A DNA stretch of 64,000 bases from Pumilibacter intestinalis (GTDB lineage Bacteria > Bacillota > Clostridia > Christensenellales > Pumilibacteraceae), in the NCBI RefSeq assembly GCF_943193005.1, contig NZ_CALPCH010000007.1, positions 46,780-110,779 of the forward strand, given 5' to 3'. The position numbers were made by a program, and so were the translations under genes. Under the pieces are notes generated by a model. It had not been told where the DNA came from. It made no database searches and worked only from the letters and a program-made list of their open reading frames with translations. Below, in pieces: positions 1-6,459 of this stretch. Position 1 is the first letter of the stretch. Each line of letters begins with the position of its first letter.

Positions 1-228
1 GGTAAGGTTAACCTCGGTATCGGCTACGCCGTTGTGCAACAGTTTGAACCATATTTTGGCGTGCTCCTTTTCGTTGAGAGCGGTTTCGCGGAAAAACGCG
101 GCTATCTGCTCGTATCCGTCTTTTTGCGCCTTAGACGCGTAGTAGTCGTACTTGTTGCGAGCCATGCTCTCGCCCGCAAACGCCTCCATAAGATTGGCTT
201 CGGTTTTAGTTCCTTTCAAAGTCTTCAT
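1..228 (-). CDS. rbr: Rubrerythrin, N-terminal part (cut by window edge)
   Basis: Only the first 76 residues lie in the window; the gene continues beyond base 1. The protein starts MKTLKGTKTEANLMEAFAGE and contains the helical ExxRxxY-type pattern (GESMARNKYDYYA) and a NEKEHAKIW segment, which match the first di-iron half-site of rubrerythrin. Rubrerythrins are cytoplasmic non-haem iron peroxidases that remove hydrogen peroxide in anaerobes, usually with a C-terminal rubredoxin-like domain that cannot be checked here. The ATG at 228 has a good ribosome site (AAAGGAG) about nine bases upstream. A hairpin separates it from the upstream membrane-protein gene, so it may have its own promoter. Confidence 0.9.
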   Translation of the reverse strand, partial: MKTLKGTKTEANLMEAFAGESMARNKYDYYASKAQKDGYEQIAAFFRETALNEKEHAKIWFKLLHNGVADTEVNLT

Positions 229-264
229 TTAAGCAATTCTCCTTTACTTATATTTATAAGATAA

Positions 265-295
265 AACGCACGCTTTTGTTTGTCTTACGTGCGTT
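265..295 (-). terminator. Hairpin terminator after the Glu-rich membrane protein gene
   Basis: Read on the minus strand, AACGCACG and CGTGCGTT form an 8-bp stem with a 15-base loop, followed by TTATCTTAT. It lies five bases after the stop of the 405-residue gene and before the rubrerythrin ribosome site. The T-run is broken, so termination may be partial. Confidence 0.55.
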
Positions 296-300
296 AGTAC

Positions 301-1518
301 CTACTTCATTATAATAGTGTTCAGCGAGTCTTTCAATTCCGCTTTTTCGCTTTCGCGCTTGCTGTTGAGATAGTCGTTAAACACCGCGGCGGCGTTGCGC
401 CTGTTCAGTATTATGTATTTTCGCGTTAGCGGAAGTCCGCCGCTTTGCGCTTCCACAGTTTTGTCGGGAGCTTTCTTTTGCTCCTCTTTCTTATCGGTGT
501 GGCGGATTATGGTGCGAACTCGAGCCGCCGGCAGTTCTTGCGAGGAGGGCGCAACATGCCGCTCCGTATCTTCGGATATCGCTTCGGGTTCGTCCACCGC
601 TATAACCGTGTTTGCGGCTATACGGCGGCGGGCGGTAACTCTGCCGCTCTCCGGCACGATTTCGGGCAACGGCTCTTCGGTAATTTCTTCCTCTTCGCGC
701 TCTTCTTCTTGAAATTTTTCTTCCGTTTCGGGTTCTTCTTCCTCTTCGGGTTCTTCCTCTTTAGGCGGCTCTTCTTCGGCGGCGTTTTCCAACGCGTCGC
801 GAAGCGCATACCCCTCTTCTATAGCCTTTTTCAGTTGGTCGTCTATGCGCCTGCTCTCGCTTCCACCCTCCGAACCGGTAACGAGCTTGTCTATCTCGTC
901 GAAAATGTTGCGAACCGCTCTCGGCTCTATTTCCGACTGCTCGGGCGCGGGCAAAAGCTCTTCCTCTCGCATGGCGAGCTCGAGCGGATTGTTTTCGGCG
1001 GTTTCCTCTATATCGGCTTTGCTCTCCTCTTTTACAGAGTCGTTCTCCGCAGACTCGTCCGCTTTCAAAGGAAGGTCTATATTATCCGCGATGCCGTCTT
1101 TAATCTTTTTGAGCCTGTACGTTTTCGCACCGAGCGTGATTAGCGATATTAGGCACATTACGAATATTGCCGCGGGCGCGACTACGCTTATAAGTCCAAG
1201 CTCGGCAAACAAGCCCGCCGCGCCGCTTATATACGGAACGGCAAACAGCGCGTTACCGTTATACAGTATTTCGAGCTTGCCGCTCTCGCCGCTCGCCGAC
1301 AGTCCGAACGGAGCGTATGCGTTTATCACGGCGAACGCGCACACTGCGAGAGAGCCGAGCAACACGAGCGTTCCGAATATAATCACAATCACGTCAAAAG
1401 CGTTGCGCTTGCGCTTTCTTCTAAACAGCGACGTCAAAAACACGACTGCGAACAATAGCGCGATAGCCGCCGCAACCGTATAAAACACAATATTCGCCGT
1501 AAATTTCACCGCTGACAT
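301..1518 (-). CDS. Glu-rich membrane protein of unknown function
   Basis: I do not recognise a family. The 405-residue protein has three likely membrane segments in its first ~140 residues (about 5-28, 37-62 and 105-130), with a basic RRKRKRN loop after the first. A charged cytoplasmic part follows, including an almost pure Glu/Pro/Lys stretch at about residues 240-285. The last ~45 residues (RKYIILNRRNAAAVFNDYLN onward) are compact and basic and may be a small folded domain. The start is set at ATG 1518 because an in-frame upstream ATG at 1554 falls inside the -35 box of a near-perfect promoter. There is no Shine-Dalgarno; the -10 box ends seven bases before the ATG, so the mRNA is probably leaderless. 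The gene sits just downstream of spoIIE. Confidence 0.75.
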   Translation of the reverse strand: MSAVKFTANIVFYTVAAAIALLFAVVFLTSLFRRKRKRNAFDVIVIIFGTLVLLGSLAVCAFAVINAYAPFGLSASGESGKLEILYNGNALFAVPYISGAAGLFAELGLISVVAPAAIFVMCLISLITLGAKTYRLKKIKDGIADNIDLPLKADESAENDSVKEESKADIEETAENNPLELAMREEELLPAPEQSEIEPRAVRNIFDEIDKLVTGSEGGSESRRIDDQLKKAIEEGYALRDALENAAEEEPPKEEEPEEEEEPETEEKFQEEEREEEEITEEPLPEIVPESGRVTARRRIAANTVIAVDEPEAISEDTERHVAPSSQELPAARVRTIIRHTDKKEEQKKAPDKTVEAQSGGLPLTRKYIILNRRNAAAVFNDYLNSKRESEKAELKDSLNTIIMK

Positions 1519-1525
1519 CACAATA

Positions 1526-1554
1526 ATTATACGATAGGCGCGTGTGTTTGTCAA
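1526..1554 (-). promoter_or_regulatory. Sigma-A promoter of the Glu-rich membrane protein gene
   Basis: On the minus strand TTGACA (1549-1554) and TATAAT (1526-1531) are both perfect and separated by 17 bases. The expected transcription start falls at or within one base of the ATG at 1518. Confidence 0.85.
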
Positions 1555-1570
1555 GATAAACCGCGTGCCG

Positions 1571-3778
1571 TCAACCGATTTTCTCGAAAATACGGGCGCA
1601 AAGCACCGTAGCGTCGTCTCTCAGTCTGCCGCGCGACGACGCAACCGCGCACTCCAAAAGGTTTTGAGCCTCCACGTGCGGGTCGGCTGTCTTTTGCGCC
1701 GACACCGCCGCCACAAACCTTTCGGTAGAGCCGAGCGCGTCGGTTATGCCGTCGGTAGCCATAACAATTTCGTCGCCCGCCGCGAGCTTGCGGGAAACGT
1801 GCCCGCAGTTCACCTTTTCGAACACCCCCATGGGAAGCGACGCGCCCGACACCGCGCTCACGCCGTCGCGCGATTTTATCACCGTTGCGGGACTCGACAG
1901 TTTTATAATCTCGGCGTTGCCGCTGTTTAAGTCTATAACCGTTATATCCAAAGTGGAAAAGCGTTCGCACTCGTTTAGAGCCAAGAACCTGTTCACGCAC
2001 TCCACCGCGCTCATGGAGTCAAGACCCGCCTTGAAGAAACTTTCCACAAGCTCTATAGCCGTTTCGCTCGCCTTTTCCGCCGCTTCCCCGCTCCCCATGC
2101 CGTCGCACAGCGCCATCATAAAGCGGTCGCCGCCGAGGTGCACAAACGAGTGGTTGTCGCCGCTCACTCCCTCTTTCGCGCTCGCCGCAACAGAAAACGC
2201 CACGTCGTAACGCGGGGCGCGCGTAAACAGCATGAGCGTGTAGCCGGGAAGCACGTCAGCCCCGCCGCGCACGAACTTGTACGGCGTTTTCATTATCTTG
2301 CCTATCACGGCGGCAACGTCTTCGCGCCTTAGCGAATCGCTCTGAAGCACCACCGAAACGGTATCCGCGGTAACGATAACTTCGGGCACCGCCGCGCCGC
2401 GATACGAAAGTTCCACCGCTATCTTTTTTTCGCTCGCCGTGTCGAAATGCGCGGGAGTTTTCACCCGTTCGCCCATGCTTTTGAGCACGTTCGACATTAG
2501 CCCGAGCTGTTGCGCCACAATCTTGCGCCCTTCTTTGCGAGCCTCGCTCACTATCATTTGCTCGTGTCGCGACTGCGCCGCCTCGGTTGCGCACGATACG
2601 AGCGCGGGCAGATTTTTGCACGCCGACAGTAGAGCGGGCACTTCGGACACGCTCGCCCTGCCCTTAGCCGCCGAACTGCGTTCCATTTTGGCGAGAGCGT
2701 CCTTAAAGCCGCTCCCCGCGGCGCACTCGCGATATCTGTCGCAGTCGGCGCAAACGCGTCGTTCGAGCACGCTCGGCTCTACGGTTTCGGGGACTTGCTC
2801 CATGGCGATTTTCATATCGTCGAATATGCGCGACGCGCTCAACAGGTCGTTGCCCGTTTCGTTCGCGGCTCTGCCTATCACTCCGCGGGCGGCAACGGCG
2901 GTTGCGGGCGAAAACAGCATATCTCGCACTTTGGCGAGAGCGTCGGGCGAAACGAGGGCGAATGCGAGCGCACCCGCCGCGAAACACAGCGTTTGTTGCC
3001 ACGAGGGCGGCGCGGAAAACATATACGAGGCGAGCACGTAACCCGCCGCCGCGGAAAGAGACGGAAGCGGACGGGGCGCGGCGGCGAACACCGCCGCGAC
3101 GAGTGCGGAAAACGCCATAAAAGCTATGGGCGCGGCAGTTGCCGAGGTAATCGCAATGCCGCTCCCGAAACACATCGCAACCGCAACCGCGCCCGAGAGC
3201 GAGCCCGCGCCCGCGGCAAAGCACACGAAAAAGGGCGCAATAAGATACGCCGCGTCAAACCCGCCCGCGCTCATGCGCGAAAGCCCCGCCGACGCGCAAA
3301 TGAGCAGTATTCCGCCGCAGACAAGTTCGGTTTCCAAAAATTTGTAGCGCATGCGCCGCACCAAAACGGGCACGAGAAAGCACACCGCCGCCGCAAACAA
3401 GCCGAGAGCCATAAGACCCCAGGCGAGCGCGCCGAGATAACCGAGCTTTCCGCTTTGGGCAACGAGCGAAAATTGCGACAGCGCGAACACCGCCGCGAAT
3501 ATCGGTTTTTTTGCTTTCTTCTTGCGCAAAGAAAACAGCGCGGCTACGAATATCCCGCCGCACACCGAAAGCGCGTACGCGAGCGACGCCAGAGTAAAAT
3601 CGAACGCGAGAGTAAACGCGCCGAACGCGGGCAAAACCGCAACGGCGGGAATGCCGCAGTAAACGAGCGCGGCGGCAAAGCCCGCGCCGCAAGGGCGCAA
3701 TCCGGAGAACTCCGCGCCGCACAGCGCGGCGAGCGACAGTATTACGAATATGTACTTAATTATAGCGCGTTTTATCAC
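1571..3778 (-). CDS. spoIIE: Stage II sporulation protein E (PP2C-type phosphatase)
   Basis: The 735-residue protein has the SpoIIE layout: about ten membrane segments in residues 1-280, a cytoplasmic linker, and a C-terminal PPM/PP2C phosphatase domain from about residue 530 (ALCDGMGSGEAAEKASETA, later VMATDGITDAL and RLRDDATVL with metal-binding aspartates). The linker carries the CADCDRYREC cysteine motif typical of the family. SpoIIE dephosphorylates SpoIIAA at the forespore septum, which leads to sigma-F activation, so this organism probably forms spores. The start is GTG at 3778 with a weak AAGG ribosome site eight bases upstream. The length is slightly under that of B. subtilis SpoIIE. 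Confidence 0.96.
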   Translation of the reverse strand: MIKRAIIKYIFVILSLAALCGAEFSGLRPCGAGFAAALVYCGIPAVAVLPAFGAFTLAFDFTLASLAYALSVCGGIFVAALFSLRKKKAKKPIFAAVFALSQFSLVAQSGKLGYLGALAWGLMALGLFAAAVCFLVPVLVRRMRYKFLETELVCGGILLICASAGLSRMSAGGFDAAYLIAPFFVCFAAGAGSLSGAVAVAMCFGSGIAITSATAAPIAFMAFSALVAAVFAAAPRPLPSLSAAAGYVLASYMFSAPPSWQQTLCFAAGALAFALVSPDALAKVRDMLFSPATAVAARGVIGRAANETGNDLLSASRIFDDMKIAMEQVPETVEPSVLERRVCADCDRYRECAAGSGFKDALAKMERSSAAKGRASVSEVPALLSACKNLPALVSCATEAAQSRHEQMIVSEARKEGRKIVAQQLGLMSNVLKSMGERVKTPAHFDTASEKKIAVELSYRGAAVPEVIVTADTVSVVLQSDSLRREDVAAVIGKIMKTPYKFVRGGADVLPGYTLMLFTRAPRYDVAFSVAASAKEGVSGDNHSFVHLGGDRFMMALCDGMGSGEAAEKASETAIELVESFFKAGLDSMSAVECVNRFLALNECERFSTLDITVIDLNSGNAEIIKLSSPATVIKSRDGVSAVSGASLPMGVFEKVNCGHVSRKLAAGDEIVMATDGITDALGSTERFVAAVSAQKTADPHVEAQNLLECAVASSRGRLRDDATVLCARIFEKIG

Positions 3779-3897
3779 CTAAAGTGCCGCCTTATTTGTA
3801 ATCCGCTCCATTGTAACATACGCAAAGCGGAGAATTAGAGGTAAAGCGGTCGAAATTTGAAAGTTTTTCATAAAATCCGCATGCGGCGTAAAATTAC

Positions 3898-3926
3898 TTG
3901 CCAAAGCCCGCGAATTTTGATATACT
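3898..3926 (+). promoter_or_regulatory. Sigma-A promoter of the SRP RNA gene
   Basis: TTGCCA (3898-3903) and TATACT (3921-3926) are separated by 17 bases. The predicted start at about 3931-3933 coincides with the 5' end of the SRP RNA terminal helix. Confidence 0.8.
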
Positions 3927-3930
3927 TAGC

Positions 3931-4202
3931 ATGCTGTACTATGTGGGGAGCCAGCGGTGCCCTATACTCGCAATCCGCTACAGCGAGGCAGAAAGCCGCC
4001 CCCGGCGTATCGTATGGTAGGTCGGTCCCCGTTCGCGGAATGTTGATATCGGGGTCTTGTGCAATGTTATACTATGAACCGTGTCAGGGCTTGACGGCAG
4101 CAGCACTAAGTAGACCATAATGTGTGCCACAAGGTAGCTTCGAAGGAGTTTACCGGCGGGAAAACGCTACGGTATGATACGTCAAAGGCGGATGTACAGC
4201 AT
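3931..4202 (+). ncRNA. ffs: Large signal recognition particle RNA (Bacillus/Clostridium type)
   Basis: The ends pair: ATGCTGTAC at 3931-3939 is the reverse complement of GTACAGCAT at 4194-4202, giving a ~270-nt closed RNA, the size of the long Firmicute SRP RNA with an Alu-like 5' domain. The Ffh-binding helix 8 is clear: GTCAGG at 4083-4088, a short stem, the four-base loop TGAC at 4092-4095, and AGCAGC at 4099-4104. TGAC fits the URRC alternative to the usual GNRA loop. The RNA joins Ffh to bring membrane and secreted proteins to the translocon. It has its own promoter and terminator. Confidence 0.93.
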
Positions 4203-4220
4203 TTTTTGAAAATCGGGAAG

Positions 4221-4263
4221 CCCCGAAAGCTATAGAATTTCGGGGATTTCTTTTATAATTTTT
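4221..4263 (+). terminator. Rho-independent terminator of the SRP RNA gene
   Basis: CCCCGAAA and TTTCGGGG (4221-4228 and 4238-4245) form an 8-bp stem followed by a T-rich run. A TATAAT lies inside the T-run at 4254-4259, only a few bases before the ilvB ribosome site, so this segment may also serve ilvB transcription. Confidence 0.85.
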
Positions 4264-4284
4264 GCGAGGAGGTCAACGAACGAC

Positions 4285-5973
4285 ATGCAAGAGAGCACAA
4301 CAAAAACTTTGCGCGGCGCGGAAATAATAGCCGAAACGCTCATAGAACAGGGCGTTACGCACGTATTCGGATATCCCGGCGGCTATATTATAGACACGTT
4401 CGACGCGCTCTACCTCTACCGCGACAAAATAAAGCAAATTCTCACCAGTCACGAACAGGGCGCGTGCCACGCCGCCGACGGCTACGCGAGAGCGACGGGC
4501 AAGGTAGGCGTAGTTATGTCCACCTCCGGACCGGGCGCGACAAACCTCGTTACGGGCATAGCAACCGCAAATATGGACAGCGTGCCGCTCGTTGCCATAA
4601 CGGGCAACGTGCCCATTTCGTCGCTTGGAAAAGACAGCTTTCAAGAGGTTGACATAAAGGGCGTTACAATGCCCGTTACAAAGCACAACTTTATAGTTAC
4701 CGACGTGAGCGAGCTTGCCGACACGATACGCGAAGCGTTCAAAATCGCCTTGAGCGGCAGACCCGGACCGGTGCTGATAGACGTTCCCAAAAACGTACAG
4801 CAAGCGGTTTACGAGTTTACTCCCGCGCCGCAAGTAAAAAGAGAGCCGCGCGAATTCACGCCCGACGGTAACGCCGAAAAGGCGGCGGAAATAATATCGA
4901 ACGCAAAGCGTCCTTTGATATACGCGGGCGGCGGCGTGATAATTTCGGGCGCGTGCGAAAAACTGCGCGAGTTTGCCGAACAAAACGATATCCCCGTGGC
5001 AAGTTCCATGATGGCATTAGGCGCAATCCCCTCTCCTCACCCGCTGTTTATGGGCATGATAGGCATGCACGGCTCGGCGGCGGTTGCCAAAGCTCTCGGC
5101 GAAGCCGACGCGATAATAGCTCTCGGGGCGCGTTTTTCCGACCGCGTTGCGGGCAACCCGAATAAGTTCGCGCACAACGCGAAAATAGTGCACATAGACG
5201 CCGACGCGGCGGAGGTAGACAAAGTGGTGCGCTCGGCGGCGCACATAATATCCGACCTTTGCCCCGCTCTCGATTACCTTTTGGGCGCGGTTAAGCGCAA
5301 AAGCAACAAAGCGTGGTCGGAGCGTTGCCGCGAGTTGCGAAAAATTCACACGCTCCGCGACTCGGACAAGCCGCTTTGCCCGCGAAAGCTCATACGCGGA
5401 ATTGCGGCGGCGTCGCCCGATAATCGCATCGTAACCACCGACGTAGGACAGCACCAAATGTGGACGGCGCAGTCGTATCCCTTTTCCGCGCCGCGCACCT
5501 TTCTTACGAGCGGCGGACTGGGCACAATGGGCTACGGCTTGGGCGCGGCGATAGGCGCGGCGGTAGCTACAAACGACACGGTAACCATGATAACGGGCGA
5601 CGGCTCGTTTCACATGAACCTCAACGAAATCCCCACCGCGGTTAAAAACAAGCTGAATATAAAAATATTCGTGCTCGACAACAACGTGCTCGGCATGGTG
5701 CGGCAGTGGCAAACTTTGTTTTACGGCAAACGCTATTCTTCCACCACTCTAAACTTACCCACCGACTACGTTATGCTCGCAAAGGCTTTCGGCGCCAAAG
5801 GATTTGTGCTCGAACGAAACGAGGATATAGAAAGCACGGTAAAAGCGGCGTTTGAAACCGAGGGCACGGTTATAGTGGACTGCCGCATAATATCAGACGA
5901 ATTCGTTCTGCCCATGATACCGCCCGGAAAGAGCGCGGACGATATCATAACCGAATTGGAGGAACAAAAATGA
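4285..5973 (+). CDS. ilvB: Acetolactate synthase, large (catalytic) subunit
   Basis: This thiamine-diphosphate enzyme condenses two pyruvates to acetolactate, or pyruvate with 2-oxobutyrate, at the start of valine, leucine and isoleucine synthesis. Its 562 residues are the normal length. The N-terminal domain has the catalytic glutamate (SHEQGACHAADGYARATG, Glu57). The C-terminal domain has the GDGSFHMNLNEI to VLDNNVLGM diphosphate-binding stretch near residues 438-467. A GAGGAGGT ribosome site lies 11 bases before the ATG. It overlaps ilvN by four bases, so the two subunits are translationally coupled. Only about 20 bases separate it from the SRP RNA terminator, leaving little room for an ordinary promoter. 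Confidence 0.97.
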   Translation: MQESTTKTLRGAEIIAETLIEQGVTHVFGYPGGYIIDTFDALYLYRDKIKQILTSHEQGACHAADGYARATGKVGVVMSTSGPGATNLVTGIATANMDSVPLVAITGNVPISSLGKDSFQEVDIKGVTMPVTKHNFIVTDVSELADTIREAFKIALSGRPGPVLIDVPKNVQQAVYEFTPAPQVKREPREFTPDGNAEKAAEIISNAKRPLIYAGGGVIISGACEKLREFAEQNDIPVASSMMALGAIPSPHPLFMGMIGMHGSAAVAKALGEADAIIALGARFSDRVAGNPNKFAHNAKIVHIDADAAEVDKVVRSAAHIISDLCPALDYLLGAVKRKSNKAWSERCRELRKIHTLRDSDKPLCPRKLIRGIAAASPDNRIVTTDVGQHQMWTAQSYPFSAPRTFLTSGGLGTMGYGLGAAIGAAVATNDTVTMITGDGSFHMNLNEIPTAVKNKLNIKIFVLDNNVLGMVRQWQTLFYGKRYSSTTLNLPTDYVMLAKAFGAKGFVLERNEDIESTVKAAFETEGTVIVDCRIISDEFVLPMIPPGKSADDIITELEEQK

Positions 5974-6452
5974 AACAGTATATAATAACCGCCCTTGTAT
6001 CAAACAAGAGCGGCGTGCTCACCCGCATATCGGGGCTGTTCGCCCGCAGGGGTTACAACATAGGGAGCTTAAACGTAGGGTCTACCGAAAATCCCGAGTT
6101 ATCGCGCATGACAATCGTCTCCGAAGCCGACGACGCAACCATAAGGCAGATAACTTTGCAACTCGACAAGCTCGTAGACGTAAAGAAAGTGAACGTGCTC
6201 GAGCAAGACAAATCGGTTTGCCGCGAACTGCTCATATTGAAATTGCGCGTTTCGCCCGAGCAAAGACCCGAATTAGAGAGCGCGTGCAATATCTACAAAG
6301 CCAAAATAATAGACCTTTCGCCCTCCTCGCTCATTGCCGAGCTTACGGGCGAACCCAACAAGATAGACGCGTTTATAAATCTTACTGCGCACTACGGCAT
6401 AATAGAGCTTGTGCGCACCGGTCTTACCGCTCTCGGGCGCGGCGAGTTTTAA
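5970..6452 (+). CDS. ilvN: Acetolactate synthase, small (regulatory) subunit
   Basis: The 160-residue protein begins with an ACT domain (YIITALVSNKSGVLTRISGL, residues 3-22, through about 75) and continues with the usual C-terminal ferredoxin-like domain (LLILKLRVSPEQRPELE onward). The small subunit binds valine and gives feedback control of IlvB. Its ATG lies inside the end of ilvB (ATGA overlap). The stop at 6452 is only seven bases from the stop of the convergent alpha-galactosidase gene, with no clear terminator between them. Confidence 0.96.
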   Translation: MKQYIITALVSNKSGVLTRISGLFARRGYNIGSLNVGSTENPELSRMTIVSEADDATIRQITLQLDKLVDVKKVNVLEQDKSVCRELLILKLRVSPEQRPELESACNIYKAKIIDLSPSSLIAELTGEPNKIDAFINLTAHYGIIELVRTGLTALGRGEF

Positions 6453-6459
6453 CTCCGTT

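Noticed and set aside
2795..3838. 347-residue Arg-rich frame opposite spoIIE
   Set aside because: Antisense shadow of spoIIE, with a low-complexity Arg/Glu composition and no ribosome site.
3848..3854. GGTCGAA as a Spo0A box near spoIIE
   Set aside because: One mismatch to TGTCGAA in a short motif expected by chance; no second box or clear promoter context.
3857..4120. 87-residue open frame on the plus strand
   Set aside because: It overlaps the SRP RNA, whose structure and promoter explain the sequence.
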